Shown here one piece after another: positions 16,724 through 25,636 of a stretch of DNA of 64,000 bases; positions within the stretch are counted from its first letter, which is position 1; the number at the start of each line of letters is the position of its first letter. Made by a program: the position numbers and the translations under genes. The stretch is from positions 54,618 through 118,617 of the forward strand of contig JBKBLE010000004.1 of NCBI GenBank assembly GCA_046296655.1, read 5' to 3'. The notes under the pieces were generated by a model. That model did not search any database. It saw only the letters and a program-made list of their open reading frames with translations, and was not told the DNA's origin. This DNA comes from Cloacibacterium sp046296655. Its GTDB lineage: Bacteria; Bacteroidota; Bacteroidia; Flavobacteriales; Weeksellaceae.

Positions 16724-18589
16724 TTATCTTCCCAAATAAATAAGCAATACATTAATATCTGCTGGAGAAACTCCAGAAATCCTTCCGGCTTGTGCAATGG
16801 TTTTAGGTTGAATTTTATTGAGCTTTTGTTTAGCTTCAGCAGACAGAGATGAAATTTTAGAATAATCAAAATCTTCTGGAATTCTAATGGTTTCTAATCT
16901 TTGTAATTTGGCTACATTATCTCTTTCTTTTTCTATATAACCTTTGTATTTAATATTGATTTCTGCCTGTTCTTTTTGCTCTTCATTATACTGTTCTACT
17001 TTTTCTTTAATGAAATCAATTGCAGTTAATTTTTCTAAGGAAAGGTTAGGTCTTGTAAGAATCTGTGCAGCTCTGTACGCTTGGTCTACGGGTGAACTTT
17101 CATTAGCTTCTAGGATAGGATTGATAATACCAGGTTTTAAAGAAGTTTCTCTCAGAAATTCTTCTAATTCCGAAGATTTAGCCACTTTTTCTTCCATATT
17201 TTTTAACCTCTCTTCTTTAGCTAATCCAAGATTGTATGCTTTTTCAGTTAATCTAATGTCTGCATTATCTTGTCTTAAAAGCAGTCTGTATTCTGCTCTA
17301 GAAGTAAACATTCTATATGGTTCTTCGGTTCCTTTGGTGATTAAATCATCAATTAAAACACCAATATATGCTTCGTCTCTACTAAGAACAAATTCATCTT
17401 TTTCGTGAACTTTATTATGAGCATTAATTCCTGCCATTAAACCTTGTCCTGCAGCTTCTTCGTAACCAGTAGTTCCATTAATTTGACCAGCAAAATAAAG
17501 ATTTTCTATTAATTTAGTTTCCAAAGTATGTTTTAATTGAGTAGGAGGGAAATAATCATATTCTATAGCATAACCAGGTCTGAAAATCTTAGCTTTTTCA
17601 AAGCCAGGAACATGATGTAGTGCCTTCAATTGTACATCTTCTGGCAATGAAGAACTAAAGCCATTTACATATACTTCTACTGTATTCCAACCTTCAGGTT
17701 CTGCAAATAATTGATGACGATTTCTTTCCGCAAAACGGTTGATTTTATCTTCAATACTTGGGCAATATCTTGGTCCAATACTTTGAATAGTACCATTAAA
17801 CATAGGAGATTTATCAAATCCTGTTCTTAAAATTTCGTGTACAGTTTCATTAGTATAAGTAATGTAACAACTGCGCTGTTTCGTTAATTTAGGAGTATCT
17901 AAATAACTGAATTTTTGAGGATTTTTGTCTCCAGCTTGTTCTTCCATCTTAGAATAATCAAGGCTTCTTCCGTCCACACGAACAGGAGTTCCCGTCTTCA
18001 TTCTTCCAGCTTCAAAACCTAAATCTACCAATTGTTCGGTAATTCCATGGGCTTTTGGTTCACCCATTCTTCCTCCTCCTAATTGTTTGTCACCAACGTG
18101 AATGAGTCCATTAAGGAAAGTTCCATTGGTTAAAACCACAGATTTTCCTTTAATTTCTATGCCTAGAGAAGTTATTACACCTTCTGCTTTTCCATTATTA
18201 ATGATTAAAGATTTCACCATATCCTGAAAAAAATCAAGATTTGGTGTATTTTCTAGAACATATCGCCATTCTTCTGCAAATTTCATTCTATCATTTTGTG
18301 TTCTAGGAGACCACATTGCAGGTCCTTTTGAAAGGTTGAGCATCTTGAATTGAATAGCAGATTTATCAGCTACAATTCCGCTAAAACCACCCATTGCATC
18401 TATTTCTCTTACAATTTGACCTTTTGCAATACCACCCATTGCTGGATTACAAGACATTTGTCCGATGGTTTGCATATTCATGGTAATAAGCATGGTTTTA
18501 GAACCCAGATTAGCAGCAGCAGCAGCGGCTTCGCAACCAGCGTGACCAGCTCCTACTACGATTACATCATATGTTTCGTTAAATAACAT
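16724..18589 (-). CDS. mnmG: tRNA uridine-5-carboxymethylaminomethyl modification enzyme MnmG (GidA)
   Basis: This 621-aa FAD protein works with MnmE to install the 5-carboxymethylaminomethyl group on U34 of certain tRNAs. The FAD-binding motif VGAGHAGCEAA is near residue 11. GGIAKGQIVREIDAMGG and LRTGFDKSPMFNGTI are conserved. FAGQINGTTGYEEAAGQG is the second nucleotide-associated motif, and the C-terminal MnmE-interaction domain is present (ISGVSPADINVLLIYL). The length is full. Its partner mnmE is not in the window. It is flanked on both sides by parS sites. gidA is often close to the origin in other bacteria, which may be relevant here. Confidence 0.97.
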   Translation of the reverse strand: MLFNETYDVIVVGAGHAGCEAAAAAANLGSKTMLITMNMQTIGQMSCNPAMGGIAKGQIVREIDAMGGFSGIVADKSAIQFKMLNLSKGPAMWSPRTQNDRMKFAEEWRYVLENTPNLDFFQDMVKSLIINNGKAEGVITSLGIEIKGKSVVLTNGTFLNGLIHVGDKQLGGGRMGEPKAHGITEQLVDLGFEAGRMKTGTPVRVDGRSLDYSKMEEQAGDKNPQKFSYLDTPKLTKQRSCYITYTNETVHEILRTGFDKSPMFNGTIQSIGPRYCPSIEDKINRFAERNRHQLFAEPEGWNTVEVYVNGFSSSLPEDVQLKALHHVPGFEKAKIFRPGYAIEYDYFPPTQLKHTLETKLIENLYFAGQINGTTGYEEAAGQGLMAGINAHNKVHEKDEFVLSRDEAYIGVLIDDLITKGTEEPYRMFTSRAEYRLLLRQDNADIRLTEKAYNLGLAKEERLKNMEEKVAKSSELEEFLRETSLKPGIINPILEANESSPVDQAYRAAQILTRPNLSLEKLTAIDFIKEKVEQYNEEQKEQAEINIKYKGYIEKERDNVAKLQRLETIRIPEDFDYSKISSLSAEAKQKLNKIQPKTIAQAGRISGVSPADINVLLIYLGR

Positions 18590-18624
18590 TTATATCTATT
18601 TATAAATTTTCTATTCTTTTCAAA

Positions 18625-18640
18625 TGTTTCACGTGAAACA
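18625..18640. other. parS: Second parS chromosome partition site
   Basis: A second perfect TGTTTCACGTGAAACA, within a 20-bp palindrome (18623-18642), lies 35 bases upstream of the mnmG start. The two sites are 1.9 kb apart and bracket mnmG. Confidence 0.9.
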
Positions 18641-18663
18641 TTGTATATTTTTTCTACAAATTA

Positions 18664-18840
18664 TGGAGTCTAACTAGCCCCGATTGACTCCAAATTAATT
18701 AATTTTTCAATTTGAGTCGTCTAAACTCGTTCCTCACTTTGAAGCATTTGTTTGAACTCTTTTTATATTTTTTGTCTGGGTAAAAAGTGTCTGGAAAATA
18801 TAAAAAAGCGAGTGCGGAAAGCGGGAATAGCTTCTGAAAA
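18664..18840. repeat. Structured gap between ybeY and mnmG
   Basis: Two stems are visible: TGGAGTC with GACTCCA (18664-18670 and 18686-18692), and a bulged pairing of CTCTTTTTATATTTT (18757-18771) with AAAATATAAAAAAGCGAG (18795-18812). The right end reads GCGGAAAGCGGGAATAGCTT, which looks non-coding and distinct from its surroundings. The stems lack a clean T run in the direction of the genes, so a plain terminator does not explain them. Confidence 0.45.
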
Positions 18841-18843
18841 ATT

Positions 18844-19254
18844 TTATTCTGTTTTTAATGATAAATAAAAATCTTCTTTTGCACGCATTGTTTTTTGTTC
18901 TTCTTCGGTTTTATCTTTATAACCACAAAGGTGAAGAATGCCATGTGCAATTACTCTTTTCTTTTCTTCTTCGTAATTTTTTGAAATAAGACTAGCATTG
19001 TCCTTAATTCGCTGCAAAGATACAAAAATCTCTCCTGAAATGGTTTTTCCACGAACTTGGTCGAAGGTAATGATGTCTGTATAATAATCATGGTCTAGAA
19101 AATCTTGATTGATTTTGAGCAAATATTCATCATCACAGAAAATATAATTGATCTCTCCGAGTTTTTTTTCTTCGGAAATAATGATATTTTCTATCCAATT
19201 TTTAAGATTTTCGTCTATATTTTCGTCTATATTTTCGTAAAAAAAGTGTATCAT
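18844..19254 (-). CDS. ybeY: Endoribonuclease YbeY, rRNA maturation factor
   Basis: This 136-aa protein is a UPF0054 metalloprotein involved in 16S rRNA 3' maturation and 70S quality control. Its zinc motif region reads VIAHGILHLCGYKDKTEEE with H104 and H108. The position of the third histidine of the classic HGxLHLxGYDH motif is occupied here by a Lys-Asp pair, so an aspartate (D114) may be the third ligand. DYYTDIITFDQ and ISGEIFVSLQRI are conserved family stretches. It is 12 bases downstream of the patatin gene and probably in one operon with it. Confidence 0.9.
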   Translation of the reverse strand: MIHFFYENIDENIDENLKNWIENIIISEEKKLGEINYIFCDDEYLLKINQDFLDHDYYTDIITFDQVRGKTISGEIFVSLQRIKDNASLISKNYEEEKKRVIAHGILHLCGYKDKTEEEQKTMRAKEDFYLSLKTE

Positions 19255-19266
19255 TAATTTATTTTT

Positions 19267-21423
19267 TTAGAACCAGTGACCAAGAACTACTGTAAAAATT
19301 CCAGGCTTAGATTTAAATGCGTGACTGTAATTAAGTTTTATTTGACCAAAAGGTGAGTCGTATCCTAGTGTAATTGCAGCTGAATTATATTTCAAATCAA
19401 GGAATTTAGAATCATCAAAATTTTCAAAAATATTGGCTGAATTAATTCCTGCAATCACATAAAAATTTCTGTAGAAATTAAATTGAAAGTTATTAGAAAC
19501 CGTAAAAATATTATTTCCTTTTTCTTCGCCAAGGTTATACCCATTAAATCTTACAAAATTAACGATTCTTTGTTCAAAAACTCCTCCTAAATGATATTGG
19601 TAAAAATCATTAACAGTATTGATAGAAATTCCATAAAAAGTAGACAAACGATAAGTTAACCATTTGGTGATAGGGAAATTTCCTCGTAAATCTGCTTTGA
19701 TTTGGAAAGCTCTTTTATTCTGTTCGTCGTCAAATATATTGTAAATTTTGGCTTCTATATTGGTATAAAATCCTCTTTTTGGGAAAGATTTGCTGTCTTG
19801 GTTATCAGCTCTCATAAAAACAAAAGGATTGAAATAATTCCCGAATTTTTCATCATTAGTGATAATTTCTTTAGTAGAAAAATTATCATGACTTAAACCT
19901 AGACCAAAAGCAAATTTATCTTTCCAAATGGATTGAATAAACGCTTCATTTCTGTACCAATTCCATTTATTCACAGCAGTTCCGTCTGCATTTTCTGTAT
20001 CAAAGCTCATTCCAGAAGCATAAAAGCCAAATCCCGGAATATAACCGTTATCAATGAAATAATTGATGTAATACCTAGGTTTGTCCCCAAAAACACCATC
20101 TATAGAGATGTTAGAGTTTTTAAAAACAAGTCTTTTAATGGTAATATTGGCCAATAATCCAGATTTGAAAATCTCATCATAATGCAGACCGAATTTTAAG
20201 AAAAACCTTGTGTCATCTTCGCTAACATTAAGTTTAAGAATATTTTTGTTATCCCGTTGAATAATATCGTAATTAATGATTTTATAATTGTTAGTAGCGT
20301 AGAGTTTATCTACCATTTTATTAATCTTTCCATAGGTTTGTACCGATGGAATCAGGAGATTCATCTTTCCTTGAACGTAATATTTGCTGTAAATTTTGTT
20401 GTTTTCTAATTCTAATGCATCAATTTTATAGATATTAGAATAAATAGGATTGATAGGAATTCTAAGATATTCGTAGCCTTTTTTAGGAAGTTTATCAAAA
20501 ACTTCTACATATTTCATCGCTTCTGTGTAGCCAGATTTTAGAATTTTGGCTTTATCATTAAAACTGGTTACTCCTAAACCTTCAAGATTAGGCTTGATAT
20601 TTACATCTGTAAATTTTAATTGATTCTTAGTCTCTTCTACAATCCCAAAATCAATGATTTGATTCAAAATATCTACAATACTGTTAATTTTATCTCTTTT
20701 ATTAAGTCCTTGATTTAAATCTACACCTATCACAATGTCTATTCCCTTCTTCTTTAGAAATTCTGAAGGATAATTTACCGTCAAAGCTCCATCCACATAG
20801 ATACTATCGCCAATTTTCACAGGATCCATTAATGAGGGAAATGCAGAACTTGCCAAAATAGATTCTGAGAGATCTCCGTTTTCAAAAATTTTGATTTTTC
20901 CAGTTTCTAAATTGGTGGCTACACACATAAAAGGTATTGGTAACTTGCTGAAATCGTTTATGTTAGATACATTTTTGAATAATTCTTTGAGCAAGTATAG
21001 ATTTTTTTGACCAGAAGAAATAGAAGTGGGAAGTGTAGCTTTTCCATTTTTTATGGGAATTTTTAGCAGATATTTATCAACGGATTTATTGAAAAAAGAA
21101 CTTTCGGCGCGGTTATTTTGATTAGAAATCAAATTATAAAAATCAGTGTCTAAAATAATTTTTTCAATGTCTTTTCCGGTGTAACCAGAAGCGTATAAAC
21201 CGCCTACAATCGCTCCCATACTAGTTCCAGAGATGTAATCTACTTTTACACCTAGAGAATCCAGCACTTTTAAAACGCCTACATGCGCAAATCCTTTAGC
21301 TCCGCCACCAGAAAGTGACAATCCAATTTTAGGATTTTTGGGAATTTTTAGATTTTCTTTCACTTGAGCATTTATATGTAAAGTAAAGAAAATCAATAAT
21401 ATATAAAATATTAATTTTTTCAT
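19267..21423 (-). CDS. Patatin-like phospholipase with C-terminal outer-membrane beta-barrel
   Basis: This 718-aa protein has a signal peptide ending near residue 19 (INA-Q). A patatin domain follows, with SLSGGGAKGFAHVGVL (oxyanion hole), the nucleophile S68 in GTSMG and the catalytic aspartate D211 in VDGA. The second half is a POTRA-like region and a BamA/surface-antigen-type barrel ending in VVLGHWF, with a terminal aromatic residue as in outer-membrane barrels. The layout matches type Vd (PlpD-like) proteins, in which the lipase domain is carried to the periplasm or cell surface. The probable activity is phospholipase A. Four-gene leftward order: tdk, murF-alr, this gene, ybeY. Confidence 0.9.
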   Translation of the reverse strand: MKKLIFYILLIFFTLHINAQVKENLKIPKNPKIGLSLSGGGAKGFAHVGVLKVLDSLGVKVDYISGTSMGAIVGGLYASGYTGKDIEKIILDTDFYNLISNQNNRAESSFFNKSVDKYLLKIPIKNGKATLPTSISSGQKNLYLLKELFKNVSNINDFSKLPIPFMCVATNLETGKIKIFENGDLSESILASSAFPSLMDPVKIGDSIYVDGALTVNYPSEFLKKKGIDIVIGVDLNQGLNKRDKINSIVDILNQIIDFGIVEETKNQLKFTDVNIKPNLEGLGVTSFNDKAKILKSGYTEAMKYVEVFDKLPKKGYEYLRIPINPIYSNIYKIDALELENNKIYSKYYVQGKMNLLIPSVQTYGKINKMVDKLYATNNYKIINYDIIQRDNKNILKLNVSEDDTRFFLKFGLHYDEIFKSGLLANITIKRLVFKNSNISIDGVFGDKPRYYINYFIDNGYIPGFGFYASGMSFDTENADGTAVNKWNWYRNEAFIQSIWKDKFAFGLGLSHDNFSTKEIITNDEKFGNYFNPFVFMRADNQDSKSFPKRGFYTNIEAKIYNIFDDEQNKRAFQIKADLRGNFPITKWLTYRLSTFYGISINTVNDFYQYHLGGVFEQRIVNFVRFNGYNLGEEKGNNIFTVSNNFQFNFYRNFYVIAGINSANIFENFDDSKFLDLKYNSAAITLGYDSPFGQIKLNYSHAFKSKPGIFTVVLGHWF

Positions 21424-21458
21424 TTGTGAGTAATATTTGGGTGTTTTGGTGTGATGTT

Positions 21459-23906
21459 TTAATCTTTTATGTAGATTCTTTTGACTCTTCTAGAAATAGA
21501 AGTAAGCACTTCATAAGGAATGGTTTGGCAATATCCAGAAAATTCTTCCAAAGTAGGATTACCGTTAAAAATAATCACTTCATCTCCTTCTTTGACTTTA
21601 ATATTCTGTAAATCAACCATTAACATATCCATGCAAATATTTCCTACGATGGATACTTTTTGGTTTTGAATGCCTACAAATCCTTTTTTATTGCCAATTA
21701 GTCTAGGAATTCCGTCTGCATAACCTACAGGAATAGTAGCAATTCTGGTGTCTTTTTCTGCTTTGTACTTTCTGTTGTAACCAATTGAATCTCCTTGTTT
21801 TACCTCAGAAATTTGTGAAATTACGGTTTTAAAAGTTACTGCACTTTGTAATTGTTTTTTCACTTCGGGATTGGCAGAAATTCCTACCATTCCTATCCCA
21901 ATTCTTACCATTTCAAACTGATAATCAGAATAATAGGTAATTCCAGCAGTGTTTAAAATATGTCTGATGGGTTGATAACCCAAAGATTCAGAAATTTTAG
22001 AAGAAACTCTTTGGAATGTACGAATTTGCTCCATCGTGTAATCATCTTCTTCAGGAACGTCTGCAGAAGAAAGATGGCTAAAAATACTGGCAACTTTTAC
22101 ATTGTATTTTTTAAGATTTTCAAGCAATTCATCTATTTCATGTTCCTTAAAACCAAGACGATGCATCCCAGTTTCTACCTTGATATGAATAGGATATTTC
22201 TGCTGAATTCCCTTTAATTGCAATTGGTTAGCAAAAAGTTCTAATACTCTCAAACTGTAAATTTCTGGCTCGAGATTATAATCTATAATCACATCATAAC
22301 TGCCTTGTTCAGGATTCATGACCAAAATGGGTGTAGTGATTCCATTTTTTCTAAGGTCTACTCCTTCATCAGCGTATGCAACTCCCAGATAATCAATGTG
22401 ATGATGTTGCAAAAATTCTGCAATTTCATAACCGCCAAGTCCGTAAGAATAGGCTTTTACCATTGCACACATTTTGGTTTCTGGTTTTAGCAATGACTTA
22501 TGAACATTAATATTATGCAGAATAGCGTTGAGATTTATTTCTAAAACAGTATCGTGTTTTTGAAGTTCTAAATGAGATTTTATTTTCTCAAATTCAAAAA
22601 TTCTTGCTCCTTTCAGCAGAATCAGTTGATTTTCAATGGAATTGAGTTGTTGGCTCTCTAATAATTCTTTTGTGGTAGAAAAAGTATATGTTTTAGCATT
22701 AAATTTTTCTTGAAATCTAGAAATTTGATTGCCAACTAAAAATATCTGTTTGAAATTTTGCTGATTGGTAATTTCTGCCACTTTATGATACAGCGAAACA
22801 TCATCATTTTTTACATCAAAAATATCCGAAAGAACTAAGGTTTTTTCATCTCTATTATACTGATTGATAAACTGATATGCAATAATGAGCGAGTCTAAAT
22901 CTAAGTTAAAATAGTCATTGATAATCAAATTATTACGAACTCCATTTACACTTTCTAATCGCATTTCTACCGCTTTCAGATTGTTGATTTTTTCAACTAT
23001 TTTTTCGTTGGTAAAACCAAATTCTTTTAAAATACAGATTACCGCCAAAGCATTGGTAAGCGTAGCTTCGTCTCTTTGGTTCGCAGGAAAACTCAATTTT
23101 TCTGAGAAATATTGAACTAAAATCTCTTGATTTCTGTCTTTATAATCACAGATTATTTTTACATCATTATGAGTCTTTAGACCAAAGCTAATGAGTTTTT
23201 TGTCAGAATATTGCGTTTTTATTTCTTCACAAACTTGCTCATTATCACCATTATAGATAATAATTTCTGAATTTTTAAAAAGAATCAGTTTTTCTTTAAT
23301 CAGCTGAAGTTCATTTTCGAAATTAGAAGAGTGCGCCGTTCCAATGTGAGTTAAAATTCCAATTTTAGGAGAAAAAATTTCCTCTAAAGTCTTCATTTCT
23401 TGTGGTTTAGAAATTCCCACTTCGAAAATTCCTACTTGATGTTTCTCTGAAGTTTGTAACAGAGAAATCGGTAAACCAATCTGTGAGTTGAAACTTTTTG
23501 GAGATTTCACGGTGGGAAATTCATTCCACAAACATTGGTATAACCATTCTTTTACGATGGTTTTCCCATTACTTCCAGTAATTCCTATGGTTTTAATAGG
23601 ATGATTTTCAATATGATAATGCGCTAAATCTTGTAGAAATTTCACAGAATTTTCTACAATAATCCATGTAATTCCTTCGTATTCTGGATAAAAATTTTCA
23701 GAAATAATGATTTTAATTCCTTTTTCTATCGCTTGCGAAATGTATTTCTCACCAGAATTTTTGTGAGTATTGATGGCGATAAATGCAGTTTTGAGGGTAG
23801 AATAAATATTTCTGCTGTCAAAAGCAATATGATGAATTTGCAGATTTTTATTCCCAATGATTTGAGATTGAGTAATTTCTGCTATTTCTTTTGTGGTGTA
23901 ATTCAT
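21459..23906 (-). CDS. Bifunctional MurF / alanine racemase
   Basis: This 815-aa fusion joins two peptidoglycan enzymes. Residues 1 to about 440 form a Mur ligase with the ATP loop GITGSNGKT (108-116), attaching D-Ala-D-Ala to UDP-MurNAc-tripeptide. From about 455 on is an alanine racemase, starting VLEINLNAILHNINVHK, with the PLP lysine in MVKAYSYGLGG, and C-terminal IPVGYADGIPR and GNICMDMLMVDL. The fusion is known in Bacteroidota, so it is a lineage trait and not a novelty. The ATG overlaps the tdk stop by one base (TAATG). The racemase product D-Ala feeds the ligase pathway directly. The first half is less conserved than free MurF; that half-fused MurF is active is an assumption. Confidence 0.93.
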   Translation of the reverse strand: MNYTTKEIAEITQSQIIGNKNLQIHHIAFDSRNIYSTLKTAFIAINTHKNSGEKYISQAIEKGIKIIISENFYPEYEGITWIIVENSVKFLQDLAHYHIENHPIKTIGITGSNGKTIVKEWLYQCLWNEFPTVKSPKSFNSQIGLPISLLQTSEKHQVGIFEVGISKPQEMKTLEEIFSPKIGILTHIGTAHSSNFENELQLIKEKLILFKNSEIIIYNGDNEQVCEEIKTQYSDKKLISFGLKTHNDVKIICDYKDRNQEILVQYFSEKLSFPANQRDEATLTNALAVICILKEFGFTNEKIVEKINNLKAVEMRLESVNGVRNNLIINDYFNLDLDSLIIAYQFINQYNRDEKTLVLSDIFDVKNDDVSLYHKVAEITNQQNFKQIFLVGNQISRFQEKFNAKTYTFSTTKELLESQQLNSIENQLILLKGARIFEFEKIKSHLELQKHDTVLEINLNAILHNINVHKSLLKPETKMCAMVKAYSYGLGGYEIAEFLQHHHIDYLGVAYADEGVDLRKNGITTPILVMNPEQGSYDVIIDYNLEPEIYSLRVLELFANQLQLKGIQQKYPIHIKVETGMHRLGFKEHEIDELLENLKKYNVKVASIFSHLSSADVPEEDDYTMEQIRTFQRVSSKISESLGYQPIRHILNTAGITYYSDYQFEMVRIGIGMVGISANPEVKKQLQSAVTFKTVISQISEVKQGDSIGYNRKYKAEKDTRIATIPVGYADGIPRLIGNKKGFVGIQNQKVSIVGNICMDMLMVDLQNIKVKEGDEVIIFNGNPTLEEFSGYCQTIPYEVLTSISRRVKRIYIKD

Positions 23907-24490
23907 TATTTTTTATTCAAAACTTCGTCTATGAAAATTCTTCTACTTACGGCTTCGTAACTATCGGTTTCCCCAAGTTGTACCAAGTCTTTGCTGTTAG
24001 AAGTTCTCATAGAATAATTGGCAAGATTTCCTGTTTTTTTGCAAATTGCGTGTACTTTTGTTACGTATTCTGCGGTCGCCATTAAAAAAGGCATCGGTCC
24101 GAAAGGTCTTCCTAAAAAATCCATATCTAGACCGGCAATTACTACTCGTATTCCGTTATTAGCCAATTGATTAGCTACTTCTACAATTCCATCATCGAAA
24201 AACTGTGCTTCATCTATTCCTACCACATCACAAGTAGAACCCAGTAGTAAAATTTCGTTTGAACTTTCTACAGGAGTACTTCTAATTTTGTTGTGATTGT
24301 GAGAAACAACTTCTTCCTCATCATAGCGAGTATCTATCTTCGGTTTGAAAATTTCTACTTTTTGTCCAGCCATTTCAGCTCTGCGCAATCTGCGAATCAG
24401 TTCTTCGGTTTTCCCCGAAAACATTGAGCCACAAATTACTTCCATCCATCCACTTTGTTTTGCGTGGTTTATTGTATTTTCTAAAAACAT
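23906..24490 (-). CDS. tdk: Thymidine kinase
   Basis: This 194-aa type II thymidine kinase has the P-loop GSMFSGKT at residues 21-28 and the lid region after it. The acidic Walker B stretch is VVGIDEAQFFDD. The thymidine-binding end includes GLDMDFLGRPFGPMP, and CKKTG holds part of the zinc ribbon. It phosphorylates thymidine for salvage of dTMP. It is the first gene of a leftward set with murF-alr. The start at 24490 is the first good ATG and a near-consensus promoter (TAATTTAG) sits right before it. Confidence 0.94.
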   Translation of the reverse strand: MFLENTINHAKQSGWMEVICGSMFSGKTEELIRRLRRAEMAGQKVEIFKPKIDTRYDEEEVVSHNHNKIRSTPVESSNEILLLGSTCDVVGIDEAQFFDDGIVEVANQLANNGIRVVIAGLDMDFLGRPFGPMPFLMATAEYVTKVHAICKKTGNLANYSMRTSNSKDLVQLGETDSYEAVSRRIFIDEVLNKK

Positions 24491-24549
24491 TCTCTAAATT
24501 AGCAGATATAAATAAGTTTCAAATTTACGCAAAAATTAAAAGATTTGCC

Positions 24550-25557
24550 ATGCAAAAATTACAAGAAACACAAGAAAGATTATTCGCTGAAATTAAAGAA
24601 TTGATTTCAAAGATTTCATCTTTTTCAAATGAAGAAGATTTTATAGCAGAAGTAGGAGTTTTCACAGAACTTCAGGAAAAAGTTATTTCTTTGAAAAATT
24701 ATTCAGAGATGCTTTCTGTTATTCGTGCCGAAGACTATGTAGAACAAGATATTGAAAGACAGGTGATAAACTTTGAAATTGATACTAAAAAAGTAGATGA
24801 TTTCAGTCAACCTGCTGTAGAAATTGAAGAAGAATTAGAAGAGGAACCTTTAGTTGGAGAAAATGCAGTGGCAGAAAAACTTGACGAAGAATATTTCATT
24901 GAAAAAGAACAGAATATCAATGAATTAGCTGAAAATATAGAAAAAGAAAAAGAGCAAGAAATTTCTGAAATTACTTTGGCTAAAGAAGAAATGGAGAAAA
25001 AAGATGAAGAAGAAAGACTTCATGAAGAAAGAAGAAAAATTATAGACATTCCTGCTCCCGTTCATCATCACGAAGAAAAATCTGAGCCAACTTCAGAAGA
25101 AAAATCTGCGAGCCAAGAAGAATCTCATCACGAAACCAAAGAACATCAAGAGAAAAAATTCAAATTGGCGCACATTAAAGGACTGAAAGCAACTGTTCAA
25201 AGCCTTTTTGATGATGATCCTTTAGAACATATTCAAGAAAAAATAGACGTTACTCACCTTCCAGAAGAGAAAAAAGCACCAAGTTTATTGAAAACTAATC
25301 TTCCTACAGATTCTATGGAAGCCGAAAAAACACTTCCAGATTTTAAGTTAGATATTAATGATAGAATTGCTTTTACCAAAATTCTTTTTAACGGAAGTCA
25401 GGTAGAACTCAATCAAGTGGTGAATCGTCTGAATTCTTATACTACTCTAGAACAAGCAAAAGAATATCTCAGCGAAGTTTATTATGAAAAAGGCTGGGAA
25501 AAAGTAGATGAATACGCACAGAGATTGTGGAGCTTAGTAGAAAATAAATTTATGTAA
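24550..25557 (+). CDS. Acidic coiled hypothetical protein with a conserved C-terminal domain
   Basis: From the ATG at 24550 the product is 335 aa. The longer frame to 24424 overlaps the divergent tdk and starts in non-homologous sequence, so I reject it. Residues 1-75 are helical. The middle, about 85-240, is a highly acidic and lysine-rich disordered region. The last 75 residues form a compact domain beginning LDINDRIAFTKILFNGSQ and ending with RLWSLVENKF. I recognise such C-terminal domains in Bacteroidota hypothetical proteins, but no function is known to me. No signal peptide or membrane segment is visible, so it should be cytosolic. Confidence 0.75.
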   Translation: MQKLQETQERLFAEIKELISKISSFSNEEDFIAEVGVFTELQEKVISLKNYSEMLSVIRAEDYVEQDIERQVINFEIDTKKVDDFSQPAVEIEEELEEEPLVGENAVAEKLDEEYFIEKEQNINELAENIEKEKEQEISEITLAKEEMEKKDEEERLHEERRKIIDIPAPVHHHEEKSEPTSEEKSASQEESHHETKEHQEKKFKLAHIKGLKATVQSLFDDDPLEHIQEKIDVTHLPEEKKAPSLLKTNLPTDSMEAEKTLPDFKLDINDRIAFTKILFNGSQVELNQVVNRLNSYTTLEQAKEYLSEVYYEKGWEKVDEYAQRLWSLVENKFM

Positions 25558-25566
25558 AATTGGCTG

Positions 25567-25632
25567 TCTGTTGAAGGTTGTTAGTTGATAGAAGAATTCC
25601 AACAACCATCAACCATTAACCATCAACTAAAA
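25567..25632. repeat. Word-repeat inverted element before the Mur ligase gene
   Basis: The left arm contains GGTTGTTAGTTGATAG (25577-25592). The right arm repeats complementary words (CAACAACCATCAACC, then ATTAACCATCAAC, 25600-25626), giving an imperfect hairpin ending ten bases before the next ATG. CATCAAC occurs twice in the right arm. Confidence 0.6.
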
Positions 25633-25636
25633 AATA

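Noticed and set aside
18757..18812. Bulged hairpin as the ybeY terminator
   Set aside because: No T run follows the stem in the direction of transcription.
21459..23906. MurF-Alr fusion as a novelty
   Set aside because: This fusion is a known lineage trait of Bacteroidota.
24424..24549. Extended N-terminus for the acidic protein
   Set aside because: It overlaps the divergent tdk gene and its sequence looks like antisense of tdk.
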